DNA from: CAYRLW01 sp964425215
GTDB lineage: Bacteria > Spirochaetota > Spirochaetia > Treponematales > Breznakiellaceae
Length of the DNA stretch: 20,621 nt
Assembly (NCBI GenBank): GCA_964425215.1
Contig: CAYRLW010000055.1
Location: 1 to 20,621, forward strand
Direction: 5' to 3'
The translations under genes and the position numbers were made by a program. The notes beneath the pieces are model-generated. The model ran no database searches, was not told where the DNA came from, and saw only the letters and a program-made list of their open reading frames with translations. Positions 1-6,217 of the stretch are shown here, in pieces. Position 1 is the first letter of the stretch. Each line of letters opens with the position of its first letter.

Positions 1-1
1 G

Positions 2-85
2 CAGGTGCCGGCCTTCGTGTCGGAGCTGAAACGGGCGGGAGATCGACGCTGGACGCTGGACTGGGAGGTCAGGCGCCGCCCCTGA
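2..85 (+). CDS. C-terminal end of an upstream gene (partial)
   Basis: The second reading frame is open from the window edge and ends in a TGA at 83-85, giving a 27-residue tail that finishes DWEVRRRP. The tail is charged and rich in Arg and Trp, and codon use fits a coding region. Nothing in so short a piece identifies the family. It may belong either to the host chromosome or to the integrated element that carries the integrase downstream; the window does not show which. Confidence 0.4.
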   Translation, partial: QVPAFVSELKRAGDRRWTLDWEVRRRP

Positions 86-156
86 GCCACGCAGAGCGAC
101 AACAGCGCACAGCCGAGCGCTTGCAGAAAATAGCGACTATAAAGGTGAGGATGCTA

Positions 157-182
157 AAAACGCGCTCAATCAGCGTTTTATT
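157..182 (+). terminator. Possible weak terminator hairpin
   Basis: AAAACGC at 157-163 and GCGTTTT at 173-179 form a perfect 7-bp inverted repeat with a 9-nt loop, followed by ATT. It lies about 70 nt after the upstream stop codon. The stem is AT-rich, so it could equally be a protein-binding site of the integrase region. Confidence 0.3.
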
Positions 183-197
183 CCCCCGAGTGGCTCC

Positions 198-356
198 GCG
201 GGTAGCAGTTTTTGGCGTTTCAGAACTATCCAAATCAGTTCATATAAGTGGAAGAAATCATCTTTAGATCAGAGTGATGGGCAGAATCCTGTTCACGCCT
301 TTTCAGGACGTTTCCTACCCGCCAAATTTCACGCGGCGGGTCATTTGGCGGGTAGC
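198..356. repeat. Repeats upstream of the integrase, candidate arm-type sites
   Basis: GCGGGTAGC occurs at 198-206 and again at 348-356. Its inverted core CTACCCGC is at 315-322. The strongest element is a perfect 13-bp inverted repeat, CTACCCGCCAAAT at 315-327 and ATTTGGCGGGTAG at 343-355, with a 15-nt spacer. TTTGGCG also appears at 211-217 and 344-350. Repeats like this in the 200 nt before a tyrosine-recombinase gene are typical of integrase arm sites or of an operator for the int promoter. The sequence shows the repeats; their role is inferred. The region 86-405 holds no convincing gene. Confidence 0.5.
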
Positions 357-405
357 GACCGAATGGCTCCTGTTCTAGGATCCATTTGAAACCGGACGCG
401 ATCGC

Positions 406-1632
406 ATGGCCCAGCAGATCAACATCCTCAACGACCGATCCGTGCGCGCCCTGCGCGACACCGGCACTCACGGCGACGGCCTGGGCCTCTATCTCCAGGT
501 CGGCCGGACCGGCGCTCGCAGCTGGATCTACCGCTACATGATCGCCGGTCGTCGCCGGGAGATGGGTCTGGGCTCGCTCTACGACGTGACCCTGGCGGAA
601 GCGCGCCTGGCGCGCGACGCCGCGCGCAAGATGGTCAAGTCCGGGAGGGATCCCCTCACGCAACGCCAGGGCGCCGCGGTGACCGCCCAGCCCCGGACAG
701 ATGCCGGCGGCGTGCCTGACGACGCCGCGGCGAAGCGACGCCCGGTTCCGACCCTGCTGGACTGCTGGAAGGCCTATGTGGCGGCCCACGAGGACGGCTG
801 GCGCGGCGCCAAGACGAAGGATGGCTGGATGCGGTCTATCGACAAGCACGCCGTTGCGATCAGAAATCTCCCAGTCGACGAGATCGACGTCGAAGCCGTG
901 GTGTCCGTGCTCACGCCGATGTGGACCACCCGCTCCGAAAGCGCGGGCAAGCTGCGGGACAGGCTGGAACGGGTGCTGGATTTCGCACGAGTGAAGGGCC
1001 ACCGGGCAGGGGACAATCCGGCCACTTGGAAGGGAAACCTCGTCCATATCCTGCCGCCCCGGCCTAAGCTTCAGCGTGGACACATGCGCGCTCTGCCCTA
1101 CCAGGCGATCCCGGACCTGATGCGTCGTCTGGATGCGAAGGGGGGAATGGCGGCGCGTGCGCTGTCCTTCACCATTCTCACCATCGCCCGAGAATCCATG
1201 ACCCTTGATGCGACCTGGGGCGAAATCCACGACGACCTCTGGGTGCTCGATGCCCAGCGCATGAAGAAGCGGGCCTTCCGCCAGCCTCTCTCTAGCGGAG
1301 CGCTGGCGATACTCGAGAGCATAGCGCCCGCGGAGCGGCGCTCGAACGCCCTGGTCTTTCCTGGACCCTTCCAAGGTGCGGCCATGTCCAACTCGGCCAT
1401 GGACAAGGTGCTCAAGGATCTCGGCGCTGACGGGACGCCTCACGGTATGCGCTCGAGTTTCCGGGACTGGGCCGGCGACGAGACGGATTTCGCGCGCGAG
1501 ACGATCGAGGAATGCCTCGCTCACCAGGTAGGCGATGAAACCGAGCGGGCCTACCGGCGAAGCGATTCGCTTAGGAAACGGAGGGCGGTACTTGAGGCGT
1601 GGTCGGCATTTTGCCGGCGCGAAGCCGCCTAG
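406..1632 (+). CDS. Tyrosine recombinase / integrase with N-terminal DUF4102-type arm-binding domain
   Basis: A 408-aa site-specific recombinase of the P4-like island type, which cuts and rejoins DNA at att sites. Residues 1-90 have the arm-binding domain pattern (DGLGLYLQV, SWIYRYM, MGLGSL, TLAEAR). A core-binding domain follows at about 120-220, then the catalytic domain. The catalytic set appears complete: R262 (in IARESM), H346 and R349 (HGMRSSFRDWA), H373 (LAHQ) and nucleophile Y383 (AYRRSD). Length matches the family, so the enzyme looks intact. The usual H-x-VPLS motif is altered here (FRQPLS). ATG at 406 starts the typical N-terminus but has no strong ribosome site. Repeats that may be arm sites lie upstream, and a tRNA-like att candidate lies 9 nt after the stop. 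Confidence 0.93.
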   Translation: MAQQINILNDRSVRALRDTGTHGDGLGLYLQVGRTGARSWIYRYMIAGRRREMGLGSLYDVTLAEARLARDAARKMVKSGRDPLTQRQGAAVTAQPRTDAGGVPDDAAAKRRPVPTLLDCWKAYVAAHEDGWRGAKTKDGWMRSIDKHAVAIRNLPVDEIDVEAVVSVLTPMWTTRSESAGKLRDRLERVLDFARVKGHRAGDNPATWKGNLVHILPPRPKLQRGHMRALPYQAIPDLMRRLDAKGGMAARALSFTILTIARESMTLDATWGEIHDDLWVLDAQRMKKRAFRQPLSSGALAILESIAPAERRSNALVFPGPFQGAAMSNSAMDKVLKDLGADGTPHGMRSSFRDWAGDETDFARETIEECLAHQVGDETERAYRRSDSLRKRRAVLEAWSAFCRREAA

Positions 1633-1641
1633 CAACCGTCA

Positions 1642-1671
1642 CTTTTAATCAGGGTGTCCTCGGTTCGAGCC
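1642..1671 (+). other. tRNA-Lys-like 3' half, candidate attachment site
   Basis: Nine bases after the integrase stop is a stretch that reads like the anticodon loop to T-arm of tRNA-Lys(UUU): CTTTTAA at 1642-1648, then a variable-loop-like part, then GTCCTCGGTTCGAGCC at 1656-1671 containing the T-loop TTCGAGC. The 5' half of a tRNA is absent, the anticodon stem pairs poorly, and the 3' strand of the T-stem is lost after GAGCC. It is therefore not a functional tRNA. A partial tRNA 3' half next to int is the classic mark of a recombination site, so I read it as att; this is inference. Confidence 0.45.
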
Positions 1672-2061
1672 TCAAGAGCACTGCTTTGGCTCAGTCTGTC
1701 GCGGAGTTAGTGATTTAATGACCGTGGCGTGGGCGTCACATGCGGCTGGTCGCCCAGATCAGCACCCTGTGGCGACGGCCCCGCTGGCTCTGAACGTCAT
1801 GTGAAAGCAGCGCTACTTCGCTCCGGGATGGCCCGAGACCATCAAAGCCTGAAACAAGCCCATATGGGGCGTGGCCGCAGTCGCAAGAGAGGCGAATGCG
1901 GCCTTTTGCGCTCGAGGAGCCCGAGGGTGTTAACAATCCTCCCCGGCGAAACCCTGGGAAGATTATTGGGTCCAGGCCTCGCTTGTCTAACCTCCGCTAA
2001 TATCCCTGTGTCTGGTATCGGAACTTGCGAACCCTCGGGCCTGCTCGACGTAGAAGACTCC
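1672..2061. other. Stretch without a recognisable gene
   Basis: Reading frames are open in places, but none has a ribosome site together with a recognisable product. A 17-codon frame starts at ATG 1740 (MRLVAQIS...) and may be a gene scrap. A GGAAC at 2020-2024 resembles a stress -35 element but has no matching -10 at the right spacing. Confidence 0.4.
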
Positions 2062-2277
2062 ATGGCGACCTATGATTACATCGTAAGCGGCGTGGATCCG
2101 GAGCTGGCTCTCCAGGGCGTAGCGTCTACGGACGCCGATGCTTGGCGCGAGGCGATCCTCTTCCTTTCGGAAATGCTGCGCGAGAAGCCTATGCGGGAAG
2201 GCGGCGCCTTTTCGCTTCGAATCATCGTTCGGCACGAAGGCAGGGAAATCTGCCGGGTTGGCGCCTCGGCTCATTGA
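2062..2277 (+). CDS. Small DUF6894-like protein
   Basis: A 71-aa soluble protein. It resembles the small alphaproteobacterial DUF6894 family: a short beta strand with aromatic residues at the start (MATYDYIV), a central helix with the D-A-x-x-EA pattern (TDADAWREAILFLSEMLREKP), and two closing strands (FSLRIIVRHEGREICRV). The function of that family is unknown to me. The frame stays open upstream to 1729, but ATG 2062 is chosen because the family starts this way and the upstream residues look non-coding. The ribosome site (GAAGA before the ATG) is weak. The gene stands alone on the plus strand. Confidence 0.55.
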   Translation: MATYDYIVSGVDPELALQGVASTDADAWREAILFLSEMLREKPMREGGAFSLRIIVRHEGREICRVGASAH

Positions 2278-2537
2278 AGCCTTAAGCCAGATGGGGCGAG
2301 GGAGATGACGGCCGGTCGCGCCAACGGGGCGATCGCGGAACCGGCCTTCCGCCGATCTTCTCTCGGAAAGTATCTGCATCCACCAGACACAGCCTCTTGG
2401 GCATCGCTCCTTCGGTCGGGTTCCCGACTTGTCATGCCGGTTCAATAGAGAACGGCCCGCTCTCAGGGGCGGTGCGTTCCGGCATGGAGCGCGAGGGATG
2501 GCGGGGCGTTACATCCCAAGGCATCAGGAGCATAGAC
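2278..2537. other. Gap without a recognisable gene
   Basis: No product could be recognised on either strand. A GGAAC lies at 2337-2341, but no (C/G)GTT follows at 15-17 nt, and it is about 200 nt from the next start. Confidence 0.35.
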
Positions 2538-2732
2538 ATGAGTATGCACGATCAGGCTTTCAGAACCGTTGAACTTCCGGCGCTTCCAGGCAAGTTGGGA
2601 GAAATCGACGCTCTTCTCCAAGCGGCAAGTGCGTCCGGAGCCGTTATCAGCGAGCGCGCCGTCCTTAACGAGATCGCCCGCATCATCGACCGCTCCTCTG
2701 GCCGCGATATCTACCAGAAACCGCTCGGCTGA
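2538..2732 (+). CDS. Small hypothetical protein (64 aa)
   Basis: ATG 2538 is preceded by CAGGAG at 2525-2530 at good spacing. The product begins MSMHDQAFRTVELP and is mostly two predicted helices (about residues 18-33 and 38-53), with no signal peptide or membrane segment. I do not recognise a family. Codon use fits a GC-rich coding gene. Support rests on the ribosome site and composition only. It sits among other small plus-strand genes near the integrase, so it could be cargo of the mobile element. Confidence 0.5.
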   Translation: MSMHDQAFRTVELPALPGKLGEIDALLQAASASGAVISERAVLNEIARIIDRSSGRDIYQKPLG

Positions 2733-2889
2733 CCCTATCTCGGCGCTGGCGCGACCGGCGCGGCGAAATGTTCCTAACCAGACGCCAGTTCGAAGGCGCG
2801 TTCCGGCGAAGGCCCAGCGTTCTGTCTGGCCTTCGCGGGCGGGCTGTCCGGGTCTGAGGCCGGTCGTCAAGGGGGCGGCGGCATCAAGG

Positions 2890-3160
2890 ATCGTGGGCTG
2901 CCGCTGGGCCGGCGGGCGGCAGTGCGACCTAGGTCTTCTCGGCGCGCTCAATGAAGCCGCACACGGCGATAAAAGACGCCCACGTCTATGCAGAGGGTGT
3001 TCAGCGCGGGGCCGCGCTCGTGATTGTGAAGGCTTCTGATGCGTGTCGCGAGCGGATCGATACCCTTCTGGACAATCGTCGCGTTCTCCATGCCGTCACG
3101 CGGGGAGGCGTTTATCGTCAGGCGAGTTGGACCGAATTCGATCCTTGCGGCGAGCCCTAG
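2890..3160 (+). pseudogene. Remnant of a general-stress-protein (glycine-zipper type), frameshifted and truncated
   Basis: The last part reads DAHVYAEGVQRGAALVIV, followed by TRGGVYRQASWTEFDP before the TAG at 3158-3160. This matches, from memory, the C-terminal domain of bacterial general stress proteins that have a Gly/Ala-rich hydrophobic middle followed by DAHVYAEGVRRGGTLV and a W-x-x-FDP ending. The matching upstream piece, GLLGALNEA, lies just before in a different frame (about 2930-2956), so a frameshift separates the two. Further upstream (about 2880-2930) only a scrambled Gly-rich trace remains, and no N-terminal domain is found. A short open frame from ATG 2951 could in principle still be translated, but it has no clear ribosome site. 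Confidence 0.55.
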
Positions 3161-3333
3161 GAGCAGAGCCGGGTCTTGCCCGCGCGGCCGCTGATCCAGC
3201 CCGGGAACGCCAAGGGGCGCACTTCCGGCCAGGCACGTCACTTTTTCCGTTTTTCACCGCCAGTGTCGCCAAGACGACATTCTACTCCCAAGACCGTCTC
3301 TCCGCGTTCCCGGTCGGAACAAAGGCTGGAGCC

Positions 3334-3540
3334 ATGGGCGTCGTTATTTCATTTCCTAGCAAGGGTCGGGCAGAGCGCAGGCGTCGCAGCTGGATCTTGG
3401 GGGCAAGCGGAATTTGCGCGGTCTCGTTAGCAATGATCGGCGTCGTGCTGGCGGGCCAGGATCTTCTTCGCGGAGCCCAGGCTGGTTCGCTGAACGACAC
3501 GGCGGAACAGGCCTTGTCGCCAGCCCCGGGCATCCCCTGA
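3334..3540 (+). CDS. Small single-pass membrane protein (68 aa)
   Basis: The product starts MGVVISFPSKGRAERRRRSW, with an Arg-rich stretch right before one hydrophobic helix (about residues 25-42) and a short polar tail. This fits an inner-membrane protein with its N-terminus in the cytoplasm by the positive-inside rule. No family is recognised. AAAGG and GGAG lie just before ATG 3334. Its TGA directly abuts the stop of the convergent regulator, the two sharing the palindrome TGATCA (3538-3543), which supports 3540 as a real gene end. The 173 nt upstream (3161-3333) shows no gene. Confidence 0.5.
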   Translation: MGVVISFPSKGRAERRRRSWILGASGICAVSLAMIGVVLAGQDLLRGAQAGSLNDTAEQALSPAPGIP

Positions 3541-4329
3541 TCAGGCGGCTGTGTTCCGCAGGGGAGCGTCGCGAGCGGCCCAGCTGGCGGATTCCGCTGC
3601 ACGCACAGGCGTGGCGCCTGCGGCGGCGGAGGAAGCTCCATGTTCGCCGCAGCCGCAGGAAACGGCGCGCAGGCCGGCGAGATCGAGGATCTGCACCTTT
3701 CCCCGGCCAAACCGGACAAGGCCCATAGCTTGAAGGCGTCCGGCGGCGGCGTTGACGCTGGTTCTCTGCACGCCGAGCATGGCGCCGAAATCGGCCTGGG
3801 TCAGGCGGAGCGGCGCGCCATTCGCCCCGCAATGCAGCCGGACCAGCCATTTCGCCAGCCGTTCCTGAACGAGGTGGGTGGCGTTGCAGGCCGCTTCGGA
3901 CGCCAGACCGCTCAACCGTCTGGATGACTGCCGGGCGACCAGACGGTTAAGCCAGTCACGGCCGAGGCCATCGACGACGCAGTCGGCGGGCACTCGGCAA
4001 AAGGTGGTGTCGATCAGCGCCCTGACCGCCGGGCGGTCGCCGTCAGGCTCCAGGGCGTGGTCCCATCCGTGAACCGATCCCGCGACGACCGTCGCGACGC
4101 AGATGCGGTCCCCATGGGGGAAGAGGCCAAGCACCCCTGCGAGAACAAAGGAGAGAAAACCGTCTTCCTCGAGGGGCTCGCCGGCCAGGATAGACACCAG
4201 CCTGCTGTGAGCCTGAGCGATCGACTGGATACTGTGCGGGAGCGCCTGGAAGACAGGATGGTCGACCAGGTCCAGGTGCGGACGATAAAGGCCGCCGCCG
4301 TTATGAGTGAGGCTGATCATAGTTTGCAT
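3541..4329 (-). CDS. Crp/Fnr-family transcriptional regulator
   Basis: A 262-aa DNA-binding regulator. The N-terminal two thirds are compatible with the cyclic-nucleotide-binding beta-roll and dimer helix of the family, though weakly conserved. The C-terminal winged helix is clear at about residues 175-225: LRLTQADFGAMLGVQRTSVN is the Crp-type helix-turn-helix, followed by the wing GLVRFGRGKVQILDLAGL. No FNR-type cysteine cluster is seen near the N-terminus, and the CGCGE near residue 228 lies after the wing. An Ala-rich tail of about 30 residues is unusual. ATG at 4329 has AGGAGTC a few bases upstream. It is divergent from the gene at 4510. The ligand and targets are unknown. Confidence 0.8.
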   Translation of the reverse strand: MQTMISLTHNGGGLYRPHLDLVDHPVFQALPHSIQSIAQAHSRLVSILAGEPLEEDGFLSFVLAGVLGLFPHGDRICVATVVAGSVHGWDHALEPDGDRPAVRALIDTTFCRVPADCVVDGLGRDWLNRLVARQSSRRLSGLASEAACNATHLVQERLAKWLVRLHCGANGAPLRLTQADFGAMLGVQRTSVNAAAGRLQAMGLVRFGRGKVQILDLAGLRAVSCGCGEHGASSAAAGATPVRAAESASWAARDAPLRNTAA

Positions 4330-4461
4330 GACGGACTCCTAGACACAGAGTGGCGCGCCCGGCGGGGGCCGCACTTACATGGGTTAGGAAATCGGCAAAT
4401 GGCTGAACGGGTGCTTGCGGCGCGCACCGGGTTTGTCGCCAGAGTTCGGCTCAGTGCACAA

Positions 4462-4486
4462 GGAACGAGGGTTAAGGCGCTGAATT
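4462..4486 (+). promoter_or_regulatory. Candidate EcfG/SigT-type promoter (weak -10)
   Basis: GGAAC at 4462-4466, 16 nt, then AATT at 4483-4486. The -35 and spacing fit the alphaproteobacterial general stress consensus GGAAC-N16-CGTT, but only TT of the -10 matches. It ends 23 nt before the ATG at 4510. Confidence 0.4.
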
Positions 4487-4509
4487 GAACTCTTGGAACA
4501 GGAGGCGAC

Positions 4510-4740
4510 ATGACCGTTTACACCATCTGCTTCAGCGCTCGGGGCACGGGCGTGTTGAGAACCGAATCCATCATCGCCGATGAAGCTCAGGCTGCGATCG
4601 CCCTGGTGAAGCGTCGGCTGGGCAATAGCCGCACCTTTCAGGAAGCCAGGGTCTTCGAGGAAGGGGAGCTGCGGTTCAACGTCTCGTCGGACGCCAACGG
4701 CTTGGCGACGGCGGGCGGCGAGACCCGTTCGAGATCCTGA
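4510..4740 (+). CDS. Small hypothetical protein, probably stress-regulated (76 aa)
   Basis: ATG 4510 has a strong ribosome site (AGGAGG, 4500-4505). The product begins with a beta strand (MTVYTICFSARG), has an Ala-rich helix (DEAQAAIALVKRRLG) and a second strand (GELRFNVS), and ends in a polar, disordered tail. The layout recalls the small alpha/beta DUF6894-like proteins but I cannot place it firmly. It has no signal peptide or membrane helix. A GGAAC-N16-AATT element lies just upstream, suggesting control by the general stress sigma factor. The Crp/Fnr gene at 4824 follows after an intergenic gap that has its own candidate promoter. Confidence 0.65.
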   Translation: MTVYTICFSARGTGVLRTESIIADEAQAAIALVKRRLGNSRTFQEARVFEEGELRFNVSSDANGLATAGGETRSRS

Positions 4741-4764
4741 CTTTCCGACAGCAGCGCCGGCGAC

Positions 4765-4788
4765 GGAACGCGTCCGGCGCTCGGGGTT
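4765..4788 (+). promoter_or_regulatory. Candidate EcfG/SigT-type promoter for the second Crp/Fnr gene
   Basis: GGAAC at 4765-4769, 15 nt, then GGTT at 4785-4788, close to the GGAAC-N16-(C/G)GTT consensus. It ends 35 nt before the proposed start at 4824. Confidence 0.45.
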
Positions 4789-4823
4789 TATCAGGACACG
4801 TAACCTGTAGCGAGGAGACCGTC

Positions 4824-5543
4824 CTGATCAGCCCCCTGATCCAGAAGCTGTCGCGTCGTGATAAACTCTCCGGGCGCGAAAGGGAGGTTCTGGGAGACCT
4901 TCTTCAGCCCCCGATCATCATTCCGGCAGGCGAAGACATCGTCCGGCAGCATTCATCGCCCGGGTACAGCACTCTCGTCCTCGACGGCTTCGCGGCCCGA
5001 TATGTCGTGCTGATGAACGGCGCAAGGCAGATCACGGAACTGAACGTGCCCGGCGACTTCGTGGATCTCCACAGTCTGATGATGAACCCCATGGATCATG
5101 GGGTCGTCGCTCTCACCGCCTGCACGGTGGCGAGGTCTCCTCATGAGGGCCTGCGGCGGCTGACAGAGACCGAACCCCATCTAACCCGGCTGCTCTGGAT
5201 GGACACCCTGATCGACGCCGCCGTGCACCGGCAATGGATCGCAGGCCTGGGGCGCCGGACCGCCGTGTCGCGGCTCTCCCATCTCCTGTGCGAACTCTAT
5301 CTTCGCCTGAAGACCGTGCATCGCGCAGGCGGCTGCAAGATGGAGCTTCCTCTCAGTCAGGCCGTGCTCGCGGACGTTCTCGGGTTGTCAGACGTGCACG
5401 TCAATCGATCCATCGCCCAGCTCCGGGCCGCGGACCTGGTCAAATGGACAGGACGGGTCATTGAGATCTGCGACTGGGATGGCCTGGTCGGGCAGGCGGA
5501 GTTCGACCCCACCTATCTGAGGCTCACGCGGGCCTCGGTCTAA
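4824..5543 (+). CDS. Crp/Fnr-family regulator, apparently with a CTG start codon
   Basis: A 239-aa regulator if begun at CTG 4824. The effector domain spans about residues 30-115 (IIIPAGEDIVRQ, STLVLDGFAARY, ELNVPGDFVDLHSL). The helix-turn-helix lies at about 170-200 (LPLSQAVLADVLGLSDVHVN), followed by a short wing. No ATG, GTG or TTG occurs in frame before GTG 5007; starting there would delete half of the effector domain. GAGGAG at 4812-4817 sits 6 nt before CTG 4824, ideal spacing, so a CTG start (or ATC at 4827) is the best reading. A single base change from an ATG start is the alternative. Its TAA overlaps the stop of the convergent gene at 5540. A candidate stress promoter lies upstream. 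Confidence 0.8.
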   Translation: MISPLIQKLSRRDKLSGREREVLGDLLQPPIIIPAGEDIVRQHSSPGYSTLVLDGFAARYVVLMNGARQITELNVPGDFVDLHSLMMNPMDHGVVALTACTVARSPHEGLRRLTETEPHLTRLLWMDTLIDAAVHRQWIAGLGRRTAVSRLSHLLCELYLRLKTVHRAGGCKMELPLSQAVLADVLGLSDVHVNRSIAQLRAADLVKWTGRVIEICDWDGLVGQAEFDPTYLRLTRASV

Positions 5544-6043
5544 GTCCGGTCCAGCTCGCAGCCTTCCAGGACGAGACCTGACGGGCGGCGAAGGCTGCGA
5601 AACTTACACAGGGAAACCGGCTCCGGAACGGGAACGTCAGAAAGGCTTTCCAGCCCGGCCAGCCGTTCCTTCAGGTTCATTTCGCAATGTTTGTCGCGGG
5701 GCAGGGAGCCCAGCTGCTCGAAGGGGCCGTTCGAACTCTTCTCCAGGGCGGCGTGGGCGCGCCATAGGCACCGCCATTGCCGGATCCAGGCGCGGGTCGC
5801 CAGAATCTCGGATGGAGTCGCCGTCTCCACCTCGCCTGCAATGACGCGCATCAGGTCCATGATCGCAATCAGATCGTCCACGGTCCTGGGGTCGATAACG
5901 ACATAGCGGGGGTAAAGCAGTTCCTCGCGGATGATGGAGATCATGGCGAACAGCCGGCAGAGTTCGGCAGGGCGCTCCATCCCGGTCTCTGACTCGAGAT
6001 GGTCCTTGAAACGACTGTCGAGATAGCGGAGCTCGGCAAGCAT
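5540..6043 (-). CDS. Hypothetical protein (167 aa)
   Basis: I do not recognise this protein. It is mostly helical and charged, begins MLAELRYLDSRFKDHLESE, and has a hydrophobic stretch (VDDLIAIMDLMRVIAG) that is too polar at its edges to be a clear membrane helix. The C-terminal 40 residues are Pro/Ser/Arg-rich and look disordered. The frame stays open upstream to 6439, into the neighbouring dehydrogenase gene. ATG at 6043 is chosen because AAGGAC lies upstream and the residues before it look like shadow sequence. Its TAG at 5540-5542 overlaps the TAA of the convergent regulator. It is divergent from the NADH dehydrogenase at 6218. Confidence 0.6.
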   Translation of the reverse strand: MLAELRYLDSRFKDHLESETGMERPAELCRLFAMISIIREELLYPRYVVIDPRTVDDLIAIMDLMRVIAGEVETATPSEILATRAWIRQWRCLWRAHAALEKSSNGPFEQLGSLPRDKHCEMNLKERLAGLESLSDVPVPEPVSLCKFRSLRRPSGLVLEGCELDRT

Positions 6044-6217
6044 GTTCAGAACGTCCTTCTTTCTCAGGAATGAAGCCGTGCGCCCGCGCCTTGGCGCCCA
6101 GAGTCCGGTTTTGGACCCTGGTGGAGGAAGGATTCTAAGGCAGCCCCGCACATCCGGCGCGGAAGGCGGGGTGTCGGTCTTCTCGCAACCCCTGCGCGCG
6201 GCGGGGATTGTTTCAGT

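Noticed and set aside
235..1635. Long minus-strand open frame (466 aa) across the integrase
   Set aside because: It is antisense to a recombinase with all catalytic residues. Its translation is His/Arg/Pro/Gly-rich with no recognisable motif, typical of a GC-rich shadow frame.
1642..1671. A functional tRNA-Lys gene
   Set aside because: The acceptor stem, D-arm and 5' anticodon stem are missing and the T-stem is broken, so only a remnant or att core is supported.
2020..2044. GGAAC at 2020 as a stress promoter for the gene at 2062
   Set aside because: No (C/G)GTT or TT follows at the required 15-19 nt spacing.
4495..4499. GGAAC just before the gene at 4510
   Set aside because: It lies directly beside the ribosome site and is too close to the start to be a -35 box.
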